From Sesamum alatum (Eukaryota > Streptophyta > Magnoliopsida > Lamiales > Pedaliaceae): a DNA stretch of 64,000 nucleotides. Below the pieces are notes generated by a model, which saw only the letters and a list, made by a program, of their open reading frames with translations, did no database searches and had not been told where the DNA came from. Both the position numbers and the translations under genes were made by a program. The stretch is from positions 8,197,193 through 8,261,192 of the forward strand of contig JACGWO010000010.1 in NCBI GenBank assembly GCA_034509735.1, in the 5' to 3' direction. Below, piece by piece: positions 34,949 through 45,479 of this stretch (the first letter of the stretch is position 1; every line of letters begins with the position of its first letter).

Positions 34949-35489
34949 GGGATAATTACACTCCCCTCTCCTGAGGTCTGGTGTAATTACACGTAGACCC
35001 CTGAGGTTTGAGAAATTATATTTACAACCCCTGAGGTTTGCTTTTGTCTAACAAATAGGTACCTCCGTTAGTCAAAATTCACCGAATTTGTTGATATTAG
35101 CAAAAGAAATTGAATTAAAGGTGAGATCTGCCATCGATTCACTTATTACTGACTTATTGTAGGTCAAACGAATCTTTTTATGACCAAACTACCCTTATAT
35201 ATCGTCACACATTAATGCATGAGAGGAGGTATATCTTCACTGTTATAAAGGTAATTTAGTCATAAAAGATTTGTTTGGCCTGCATTAAGTTATTAATAAG
35301 TCAATCGAGGAACATCGATTTTCATTCAGTTGTTTTTGTTAATATCAACAAATTCGGTGAATTTTAACTAATGGAGGAACCTATTTGTTAGACAGAAGCA
35401 AACCACAGGGGTACTAAATGTAATTTTTCAAACCACAGGGGGTCTGTGTAATTACACCAAACCTCAGGAGAGGGGAGTGTAATTATCCC
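34949..35489. mobile_element. Mutator-type MITE with long inverted arms, nested in CACTA 1
   Basis: Begins GGGATAATTACACTCCCCTC and ends with its exact complement. The arms are near-complementary for about 150 bp and include CCCCTGAGGTTTG and AACAAATAGGTACCTCCGTTAG blocks. TAATTTTTT flanks both sides, a perfect 9-bp TSD. It inserted after CACTA 1 arrived or moved with it. Confidence 0.9.
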
Positions 35490-36189
35490 TAATTTTTTTT
35501 TATTTGGAACACATTTTCTATTTGGAACGGTTTTAATTTATTTTATCGTACATGTTTTTGAATGATCCTTGTAACACAATTTACATACATTAAGAACACT
35601 TTTGATTGTACTAGTTATATATATTTAGGAACGACCATTCGAACTCTTTTTGATCTTCCCTGTGGAATTTATTTTGGCACGATTATGTCATTTTTTTCTG
35701 GTATACATGTTGGAACTGTGGGGTCGATGTGCTTGTAATACATATAGGAACAGTATTTGGAACGAGGCTTGATTCTTAATTTCTGATACACATTGGAACG
35801 ATTGTTTCGAATATTTTGGATACACATTGGTACAGTATTTGCACCACCATTTTTCACTAGTTTAATACAGTATTTGGAACGGTTGGTCGGATAATGGGTA
35901 ATAAATTTTTGGAATGGTGTTTGCGTTTGATTGGACACATTCAGTTGTCGTGTAAAAGTCCGTTCCAAAATTATATATTTATTAAAAAAATATTATTTTA
36001 ATTTTTAATAATTTTTATTATAGTTAATTACTAAATTTACTAAATTTAATTATTTTATTTTAATTTGATTAATTATATATATGGAATTATGAAGCAATTA
36101 TCATTAATAAAATGGATAATTACGGAAGAAATATTATATTAATTTAATAATTGTACGTTTACAAGAATAAAAGAAAAACTAATCTACAC

Positions 36190-37735
36190 CCCGACTGCCT
36201 CGTCAGCATGGTCCATCTCCGCATCCTCCGGTTCACGGGGGTCCGCTGGAGACTGGGATGGGCCAACAATCGAGGTGTTAGGCTGTGACGGGTTGACAGT
36301 CGAGGTGCTGGCCTACACCGACCTCATCATGTCCAACATGTTCACCATCATTGTCTCTAGCCTGGTCATCCGATCTTCCATGTCCGGGCTTGGCGGTGGT
36401 GGTGGCAATGGTAATGTGAACGTCCGGCTAGAGGTGTGGGCCTCAGAACCAAGGTCAAATACACGACCCTTGTTCTTGCCCCGCACCACTGCCAGCCACA
36501 GCTGCTACTCGGTCATCGCTACCAAAGCTTCGGATGAGGCTGGAGAATCTAGCTCATCGACCGTGGCCTAAGACTGGTGATCCTCCAGCAGCTTCTGGAA
36601 TGTCTCCTGCAAAACAAACAAAAATGTTAGTATTCTAAAAAAAAATTAAGCAAAATTTTTTTTTAAAAAAAAGACTATTTGTTACTTACCGCCACCTGCG
36701 TTGCCCTCGGACCGCTCCAACTGGCATTGGCCTTCTTTTTGTAGCATCTTGAGAATAACTCCATCTGCTTTATAAGCTGACCGAGCTCTACCTCCTATAG
36801 AAGAAAAATACAATTAGCAAAATATTTAAAAAGATTGTATAAAAAATTTAAAAAGCTTAAAATACTTACCAGTTTCCTCTTGTGCATGCGAACAGAGGAA
36901 GATCTCCCGCGGTAGACAGTAAATGCCGCCACGGGATTGGCCCACCGGTTGGCCTTGTTCTTCGTAGACTCATCCTTGAAGTCCATGTTGTCCTAGTACA
37001 ACTGCAGCTGGCGCCAGATCTCTTTGGCTAGCCACATCGGCTTCACCAACTGCTGTCTGGCGATGGCGAACCTCTCCGGATGAACTTCCCCATAAACATA
37101 TAAAATCCTCGAACATGGACTCATCGTCCAGTCCCACCAGTGCATCATCTGTAATATCACTAAAAAGAAAAAAATTGTTAAAATATTTAAAAATAAATAA
37201 AATATACAATAAAATAAAAATTAAAAAAAAATACCTTTAGGCTCTCGAACTAGAAATGTTGGTGCTCTGGTGGCACCTACTGCAAATATCCCCAGGGGTG
37301 GGGATAATGTCCTCGCACCACCGCATTGATGCATTCGTGTATCTTGCGATCAGACCTGAAATAACATGTTAATTAGCGTTTCGAGAAAAAAAATCCCAAA
37401 ATAACAAAAATAAAAAATTTAGTACCTCACGTCGTCGAGGGTGATATACTGGTGTACTAATGGTGGAGGGACTGCTGATACAGGTGGTGGTGCTGGGGGT
37501 GGTGCAGCCTACGAACGGGCAGGATCTGCTGGCGGTGTTGGAGTAGACAGTCCGACCTCCTTTGCGGCCGGTGCCGGAGTAGACGGGTCTACATCTGGTA
37601 TTGTGTCCGACACAGCAGTTGAGGGGTTATCCGCTGGTGGTGGTGGGGGTGGTTGGAACGCTGCTTCCGCAATCTCGGAAGCAACAACGGCCGGTAGTGG
37701 AACTGACGGGCCACGACCGTGCCCATGTCATGTGT
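36190..37735 (-). pseudogene. TnpA-like (Ptta/En/Spm, Transposase_24-type) gene of CACTA 1
   Basis: The - strand islands match the domain order of the equivalent gene in CACTA 2. A Pro-rich N-terminal part lies at 37730-37450. A central exon near 36985-36870 has NKANRWANPVAAFTVYRGRSS and MHKRKL. A short exon (QMELFSRCYKKKA, about 36780-36700) follows, then a C-terminal exon with ETFQKLLEDHQS, LWLAVVRGKNKGRVFDLGSEA and a short coiled segment ending MVNMLDMM (36610-36300). Exon breaks have intron-like AT-rich gaps. TnpA-type proteins bind subterminal repeats and help excision. Stops indicate decay. Confidence 0.7.
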
Positions 37736-38790
37736 TTGGTCGTATTGTCTCCAAACCTCTGCATCAGACGGATGACACATGGATCCTTCCTCCATCTGAT
37801 GGTTGGCATGCCACGTCATGTGCTCAATAACTATTTTCGAAACATACAACCTCTGTAGTCGAGGGGTAGGCGACATGCACCTAAGAATGGCATACGGTGC
37901 CTTCTTGCGGCTAGGATATCTATCCCTGGTTGGCTTGTACCTAGCTTCTCCATAAAACTTGCAGTAGTCCAGATCAATATCATCCTCCAGTACAGCATGC
38001 AACTGTTTTTTATATACATCAATTTTCTCAACAGGTAAACCCAAGTCTATTATCATTTTCTTCTTACTGTAGTAAGTGGGAGGAAAAGTGTGATCGCGGG
38101 GCATTATATGATCAGATCACTGGTACATTCGGTTATATGTTCGCTCGGAAAAACCCCTCTCGGCCTTGATATTCACCAAAGTAGCAATCGAACCACCAAC
38201 TGAGATTGAGTGCAACCGTTCCACAATGGTTGATCGGTAGTATGCACTACATCAAAAAAATGATCGGACAACTCAGACACATAATCATAGCCCTCCCCCT
38301 CCGGCCATAATATGAACTAGGCCCAGCATCATAAGGACAAGATCTCGTACCATCATCAGGGACATCCTTTTGGTTATAAGAAGAGTAGAAAGCCAGCCTG
38401 GCAGGATTCAAAACCATCCTTTGCGCCCAAATCCATCTGGACCGCATCACCCCAGTGCATACTACCCTCCTCCTCATGGCTGGAGTTTGCTGCTGCTGCA
38501 CAAGGGACGCAATCATGGCTTCAAAGTACTCCTGCACTCTCTCCTCACCATGGGAAGTCCAATTATAATACTCTGGCATAAATCCTTTCATATACAAGTC
38601 GATGTTTACCTCGTCCGATGTTTTGAACCTTTTATTTTTGCACTTCCAACACGGACACTTAATCTTCTCGCCATCCGTATATGCACGCTAAGACTTGGCC
38701 CATTCAAGAAATGCAGTAACACCATCCTCAAACTCCAACATCACACCTAGCAGGTTCCTGTCATACATCCATCTCCTCAACTGTCTTAAC
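37736..38790 (-). pseudogene. tnp2-like (Transposase_21) transposase, 5' half, CACTA 1
   Basis: Starting near 38775, the translation shows a transposase-associated zinc-binding domain (EKIKCPCWKCKNKRFKTSDE, then KGFMPEYYNWTSHGEERVQEY, about 38690-38520). Several frameshifts later it gives MPRDHTFPPTYYSKKKM, KFYGEARYKPTRDRYPSRKK and MTWHANHQMEEGSMCHPSD (to about 37735). There the tnp2 frame stops matching and runs into the Pro-rich start of the TnpA-like gene. The catalytic middle and C-terminal parts of the roughly 1000-residue family protein are absent. It cannot be functional. Confidence 0.75.
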
Positions 38791-39847
38791 ATAATGAATC
38801 CTATACATACATATACATATATATATTATTACACACATGCGATCGACAAAAGTAATTAAGTAGAACAAATATATAGATATCCAATTGACTACGTGCATTT
38901 TAATCGATCAGAAAGCATTTCAAGTTGTTACCTGAACGAAACATCTTCAAAGATCAATGAAAATTAAACAAAGATTGATGATATTTTCATTTATATGTAT
39001 AAGAATGCAAGAGAGTGAGTGAGAAGAAATGAAATGAAGGTAATATATATAAGATATTTTTGAATGGGCATTGGAATGGTAGTTAGAACTCCAAAATTAG
39101 ATGTTAGAATATAGCCGTTGCACTAGATTTAGGATTGGTTTCAGGAGCGGTAATTGGAACCAGAAAATAACCATTGAAATTTAGTTGTTGCAGTGTATTT
39201 GAAATGGGTATTGTAATACATCAACTTCTATTTATGAAAATCGTTCCAAATTATAAGATCAATTGGAACGGTAACTAAAATACCAAAATAACCGTTGTAA
39301 TCTAGCCATTGTGTTGCTTTTGGAATGGTTCTTGTAATACAAAATTTTCTATCTACAGTGGCCGTGGCTAATTGTAACTCACGTTGGAATAGTTCTTGTA
39401 ACACAAAATAAATTGGACAAGTACAATAGGAACGGTGATTGTATTACAACATTTCATTAGGACACAAACCGTCTCAATTTGTACTTCTTTTTGGAACGGT
39501 CTTTTCCACGTTCCCTTTTTGCAAGGGTCAGTGGAACGATATTTGGAACTGTTTTCATTTACCATCCACAGGCCATTCCAACTGTCAAACAAGTGTTCCA
39601 ACATATGATACAAATTTTTTTCGTTCCCTTTTTGGAATAGGTATTGGAAGAAAATTTGTAACACAATATTTGGCACGGTAGTGGTAACGGTGATGCCATT
39701 ACAATGTGTTTCGATTTAGCATATCACGAATGTGATGACAGTGATGGGTTTCCATTCCTCAAGAGTTCGTATGACTATTTCAATTTGGATCGGGATTTGG
39801 AACGATTGCGTTATCCGCTCCAAATCCCGCATTTATTTGTAGTGGTA

Positions 39848-40062
39848 GTTATTAGATTATTTTGTTATCCTTTAGGGACTTTAATTCTTATAGGTTCATT
39901 AATAAATGGGATATGAGATTGTGTAACATTTTGATTGTCGGTGAAAGCATTTGGCAACTGATTTGCAATATTTTATAAATGAATGATATTCTGAACTTTA
40001 AGTTCACATTTTATAATGCGATGGTTAAAATGAAATAAATTTGTCTCATGCCATGTAATTTC
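39848..40062. other. short AT-rich segment between the CACTA elements
   Basis: No gene or terminus recognised. Confidence 0.4.
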
Positions 40063-40716
40063 TTATCGTGCTTTAGGCGTAGGCTTTTCTCTCCATAGAG
40101 CAAAAACAGAATCATCAAATTGACGATCATCAAAACATGTTGTAAAAAGGTCACCTATAATTGGTTCAAGATATCTAATAATAGATGGAGAGTCAAGTTC
40201 GATAAAGATACATAACCTATGCACTGGACCTATTTTTGTGTGTTTTTGAGGTGCAATTGGTACATAAACTGCCAAACCAAATGTTTTAAGATGAAATATT
40301 TGAAGGCTGGTCAAGTTCAAGTTGTAATTGGAAATATTTTTTTATAGGTTGTTTGTCTAATTTTAGCTAAATACGTAGCATGTAACACAACACGTCCCCA
40401 AATAGATGCAGGTAATTTTCATCTCATAAGTCTAGCAATCCATTGTGAACTTTTAATAAGAGATTCAACTACAACATTCGGAGTATGTATATGTGCGACT
40501 GGATGTTTGACATCAGTTCTCATTCACAATAATAGTTGTCAATTGTTTTCGAAGTGAATTCACTAGTATTATCCAAACTAATTTTGCAATCAAGTAATTC
40601 CGAAATTGTGGCCTATAATCTAATTATTTGAGCAAGTAGTCTATCAAATACAAGATTACGTGTAGATAAAAGACACACATGAAACCATTTAATATGGGTA
40701 TTTACAATTCGATAAA
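40063..40716 (-). pseudogene. copia integrase fragment cut by CACTA 2
   Basis: On the - strand this reads, with stops and frameshifts, WFHVCLLSTRNLVFDRLLAQI (about 40690-40630), then LDNTSEFTS (about 40570; copia integrases have D-N-A-G-E-F-T-S), then NVVVESLIKSSQWIARLM and finally LKTFGLAVYVPIAPQKHTKIG and SPSIIRYLEPIIGDLFTT (40300-40150). These are consecutive blocks of a copia integrase and the region after it. The reading is lost exactly where CACTA 2 begins, and I do not find the continuation beyond 48229. Confidence 0.8.
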
Positions 40717-41609
40717 CACTATAAAAAAATGCGGAAATTGCAATGAAAGTAGGAAAGGTTTTTTAAACTTTTGGAACGGTAAATAGATCACTGGATTCAT
40801 TTGGGCTGGGATTAGAAACAGTTAAGGAACGGGAGGCTATCCGTTGAAAGGAGAGGTGTTCCTAATAATTAGGAACGGAAACAGGGCGACCATTCCAATG
40901 TCGAAATGATTTTTGGCATAAAAAGGTTTTACCATTCCTAATTACCTTTGTATGTATGAACTTATAATTTTTGACGGTCATATAAAAATAAATTGCGCAA
41001 TTTAACGGTAATTAAAACACAGTTTGGAAGTATTAGCATAAGTTGTAGATACATTTTTGCACTGGTTCTGGAATACGTCTTGGAATGGTCAACTATAAAA
41101 GTTAGGAACGGTCATAGGAACACAATTAGACACGGTGACTAGGAATGGATTTTGTACTCATATTTTGGAATACGACATTGGAGCGGTTTTTGGTATCATA
41201 TTTAGAACGAAAATCAAACCGCGAAATCATTAAATTTGGAATACTTTTAGGAACGGTCTATCCCTAATTTGAAATTCATTTTTATCCGCTTTTAGGAACG
41301 GTTGTCGCCTAATTTGGAATGGTTGTTTATCCGGTAATAGAAACGGTCACTTCATTAAAACGGACAAATGTTGGAACGGTTTATACGCGCTCCCTGACCG
41401 TCTAAATTACCGTTCCTAAATAATGAATTATTAATTTTTTATAGTAATAATAATAATTATTAAAATATATATTAAATTATTAATATTTTTGAATTTGATT
41501 TTATAATTATTATTTAAATATGAAAAAATGCATAATTTAGAAATAAAAATTATATTAAATAAAAATATTATCCAATTTAATTACAAAAATAAAATAAAAT
41601 AAAAGTCCT

Positions 41610-43170
41610 AAATCTACTCCCCGCCCCCCTCGTCCTGGTCCATATCGTCAATGTCTGAAGGGGGGGGGGTGTTTCTCGAGGAGGCCGTGACGGGCCATGA
41701 TTGGTCTACAGGGTCTTCGTTATACCCATCATATCCACCATCATCTCCTCCAGTCGGAACATGCGATCCTCCAAGTTTGACGCTGACGGTGGCGGTGGTG
41801 GTGGTGATGGTGAGGTAACGGTCTGGCTGAGACCGTGGGCCTCAGAACCAAGACCGAATACCCGGCCTTTGTTCTTGCCCCCAACTGCTGCCAGCCACAA
41901 CTCCTGCTCGGTCTGCGCCACTGAGCCCTCTGATTCGGCCGGACGATCCCAAGGATTGGCCGTGGCCTGAGACTGGTGATCCTCCAACAACTTCTGGAAC
42001 GTCTCCTGCAAAAATAGTAAATTATTATTATTGTTATTTTCAAACATTAAAAAAATAAATTAGAAAATTTAATGTCCAACTTACCGCCACCTCCGCTGCC
42101 CTGGGGCCGCTCCAGCCGCCGTCGGTCTTCTTCTTGTAGCATCTGGAGAATAACCCCATTTGCTTCACTGGCCGGCCGAGCTGCTCCTCCTGTAAAAAGA
42201 AATGGGAAACATTTATTACATTTTTAATTTAATAATGATAAATACTTTAAATAAGATTAAATATCTTACCATCTTCCGCTTGTGCATACCGACGGAGGTA
42301 GAACCCCTGCGGTACACAGTAGCGGATGCGGCTGGGTTGGCGGACCGGTTGGCCTTGTTCTTGGCGCACTCTTCTTTGAACTCCAGGTTGTCCCAATACA
42401 ACAGGAGCTGCCGCCAGACTTCGTTTGCCAGCCAAAGAGGCTTCACCAAAGACTGTCTGGCGAGGACGAACTTCTCCACCCAAATGTGGAAGACCTTGAA
42501 CATGGACTCGTCGTCACAGTCCCACCAGTACGTCATATGTATTAAATATATATATATATATATATACTCAGATTGTTAAAATATTTAACATAAAAATTTA
42601 ATTGATACCATTTAACTGAAATTAACGTTACCTTCAAGCTCTCGAACTAGAAATGCTGGTGCTCTGGCAGCACCTGGTGCAAACAACCCCAAGGGTGGGG
42701 ATAGTGTCCTCGTACCACCGCGTTAATGCGCTCATATATCTTCTAATCCATCCTGAAATTATATAATAATTAGTGTGACAAAAATAATAATTTGAGTTAC
42801 AGAAAATTTTTAAAAAAAATATACATATGCCTCGCGACGGCGAATTGATATACTGGCGCGCGGATGGTGGCGGGAGTGGTGGGCAGGTGGGGGTGGTAGT
42901 GGTGGGGCAGCCCATGGACGGGCCGGATCTACCGCCGGTGCGGGAGTGGATGGTCCGACATCCTCCTCGACGGGTGCAGTGGTAGACGGATCGGGTTGTT
43001 GATCCGGCGCAGGTGTTGCAAGTGCTGCAGGTGCCTGCTCTGCCGGTGGTGGTGGTCGGAACACTACTTGCCCACCCTGGGAAGCAACAACGGCCGGCGG
43101 TATGGCCGGTGAGCCGCAACCGCGTCCATGACCACGTCCACCTCCTCGAGGTGGGAAATCCCGACCAGAA
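41610..43170 (-). pseudogene. TnpA-like (Ptta/En/Spm, Transposase_24-type) gene of CACTA 2
   Basis: Five - strand exon-like blocks separated by AT-rich introns. 43170-42830: a Gly/Arg-rich start (RGGGRGHGRG) and a Pro-rich region with TTAPVEEDVGPSTPAPAVDP, ending ISIRR. About 42750-42630: MDWKIYERINAVVRGHYPHPW. About 42536-42270: FHIWVEKFVLARQSLVKPLW, NKANRSANPAASATVYRRGS and MHKRKM. About 42190-42085: QLGRPVKQMGLFSRCYKKK. 42008-41700: ETFQKLLEDHQSQA, ELWLAAVGGKNKGRVFGLGSE, a Pro-run and a short helical tail. The central block is the plant Ptta/En/Spm domain. Such proteins bind subterminal repeats and regulate the element. Probably close to intact but not verified as one spliced frame. Confidence 0.75.
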
Positions 43171-43199
43171 ATGATCTATAATTTTTTTTTAAATATTAG

Positions 43200-43542
43200 T
43201 GGTATGAATTTTTAATAAAATATAAGTATCAATTTATTTTCTAAGGGAGATAATTTTCTAACTTTTGAAAATTCTATACTAAGTCCCAGAAGTAATCCAA
43301 TAAATGGATACTAAATCCCAAAATTTTAAGAAATTTTTCCTACAATGTATACTAAATCACAAAATTCTTTCCTAAAATGTATACTAAATTTTACATATAT
43401 TTCCTAAAATATATTCCAAATCTAAAAATTTTACCCTAAATTTGCACTAAATCCTTCTATTTTCCTATATACTTATACTAAATCCCAAAATTCTTTGGAA
43501 AAAGATGATTTATATTATGAGTAAATTTTATTTTACTAGGAA

Positions 43543-43574
<32 letters not shown>

Positions 43575-44520
43575 AAATGACATAATTTTTTTTAAATTAT
43601 AGAAAATATAAAGAATTTTCAAATTTTTTTCTAAAAATACATAATTTTACAGAAATTACAGAGAATTCTGAAAATATTTTAAATTTATAAAAAATGACAT
43701 ATATTTTTTTTAAAATTTTAGAAAACTATCCGAAAATTCACAAAAAAATTTAAAATTACAGAAAATTTTAAAAAAATGCATAAAAATGACCGAAATTTCG
43801 TAAAAATCACCGAAATTAATTTTTTTCAGAAAAAGTTACTTAATTTACAGGGTTTTTCTTTATAGAAAATACAGAACTTTTTTAAAACATACATAAAAAT
43901 GACAGAATTTTTTTAATTATTACCGAAATTACAGTTTTTTTTTTCCAGAAAAATTACTTAATGTAAAGTTTTTATTTTTCATAAAAATGACTTAAATTTT
44001 CGAAAAATACCAAAATTTTGAAAAACTTAAAAAAATGCAGAAAATACTTCAAAATTACAGAAATAATTTGATATTTCCTATAATTATCTTAAATTTCAAA
44101 TTATTGAAAATATCCTATATTATTCTAATTATTGACATGAAATTATGAATTTAACATAAAAAATCACAGAAATTATAGAAATTGCATAAAAATTACAGAA
44201 AATTATCAGAAAATTTACAAAAATTCCAGCATAGTTACAAATTACATATAAGTCCCTACTCTATCCACAAATTATAGAATATGTAGAAAATTGCAGAAAA
44301 TTTACAAGAATAAAAGAAAATTTTCATAAATTTTAGAAATTTATAGATTACATGTACATTTTCAATATTTCCAGATATTACAATTATAGCCCTACATTTA
44401 CATAAATTACAATTACAGCTCAATATTTACAGAAATTACAATTACAGCCCTATTTAATTTACATAAATCACAAAAAAATATCCCAAAAATACACACATCA
44501 GAAATTACAGCCCAAAAATT
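43200..44520. repeat. degenerate A-rich repeat tract inside CACTA 2
   Basis: About 1.3 kb of loosely repeated AAAATTACAGAAATT-, CCCAAAATTTT- and TACTAAATCC-like words, with an (AAAT)n microsatellite at about 43543-43576. No coding capacity. It lies upstream of the TnpA-like coding blocks and could be a large 5' intron or untranslated spacer. Confidence 0.6.
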
Positions 44521-44609
44521 TCAGAAATTACAATTGGAGCCCTATACATGCATCTGATGCAATCCGGGTTCGAAAAGAGGAAAAAAAAAATTAAAGGAGT
44601 TTTGGAAAA

Positions 44610-44753
44610 AACCCTGGTGGAGGCGGATGCGGGAGGCGGCAGCGGTGGTGGCAGTGGAGGCGGAGGCGGCAGCGGTGGGGGCAGTAGAGGCGGAGGCGGA
44701 GGCAAAGGCGGCAGCAGAGAGAGAAAGGGAGACAGAGCAGAGACGAGAGAGAG

Positions 44754-44795
<42 letters not shown>
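44610..44795. repeat. GGC/GGA-rich repeat followed by (GA)n microsatellite
   Basis: GGCGGC/GGAGGC imperfect repeats at about 44624-44715 are followed by an (AG)n run at about 44755-44792. On the - strand this reads (CT)n then a CCG-rich stretch, a common layout of plant 5' leaders, and it is upstream of the TnpA-like gene. Confidence 0.7.
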
Positions 44796-44859
44796 TTAGG
44801 TATGAGAGAGGGAGAGAGGAAAAAGTGAGGTAAAATCAGCCAAATGGCCAATTTATATA

Positions 44860-45310
44860 ACTTTTTGGAACGGTCATAATTTGTACGACCGTTCCTATCT
44901 CCGATCCAAATGAACAAAACGGCATCGTTTTATCTTTAATACGATGTTGTTTGCATATCTTGTAATGATATTGCAACAAATAGGAACGATCACTTAATAG
45001 TAATACCATTCCCAGGATCGTTCCCACCGAGGACCGTTCTTGAATTACAATATACCGTTCCTAAATCAATTCCAAATACTTAGAACGGTTATGTAATAGC
45101 AAAATTGTTCCCACTACCGTTCCTAATCACCAAAACAATGTCGTTTTAGGACTTAGTACTCTAATTGACCTAAATAGGAACGGTTATCTAATACATCCTG
45201 AGTTACTAATACCGTTCCTAAACATCAATGCGGCGTCGTTTGCAAGCAGCACGTAGTCATCGTTCCTATTTTCATATGCAACCGTTCCTATATGTATTGC
45301 AACTTCTTTT
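44860..45310. promoter_or_regulatory. internal cluster of CACTA subterminal motifs
   Basis: By eye about eleven copies, in both orientations, of GGAACGGT/ACCGTTCC and one-base variants (near 44869, 44887, 44983, 45022, 45035, 45053, 45085, 45117, 45178, 45219, 45259, 45288). The same words fill the element ends. Here they lie between the two genes, directly upstream of the CT-rich leader of the TnpA-like gene, so an autoregulatory promoter is a reasonable reading. Confidence 0.6.
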
Positions 45311-45479
45311 TTTATGTTCTTAGATAATAAATAAAAATTAAGAAAAAAACGTTCCGAACACTTATCTGATTGAATAAACGTATAAAATTGGATGTTTAAA
45401 GAATTTGAAAATATATAGTAATTTCCAAAAAGAGAAATATGTTCATAATATGAAGTATATTTGTAAATTTATGTTTGTT

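Larger units (their letters stand above)
34706..39844 (-). mobile_element. CACTA (En/Spm) transposon 1, 5.1 kb, deletion derivative
   Basis: The left end CACACAAAAATAAGGGATTC is a slightly damaged copy of the right end, whose complement is CACTACAAATAAATGCGGGA. GTA flanks both ends (34703-34705 and 39845-39847), the expected 3-bp TSD. Both subterminal zones are full of GGAACGGT-type motifs. Inside, on the - strand, are the 5' part of a tnp2-like transposase gene and most of a TnpA-like gene, joined near 37735 by an internal deletion. Same family and orientation as CACTA 2. Confidence 0.9.

Noticed and set aside
44548..44799. Gly-rich then Arg/Glu-repeat open frame
   Set aside because: Product of the GGC/GGA repeat and (GA)n microsatellite; low complexity.
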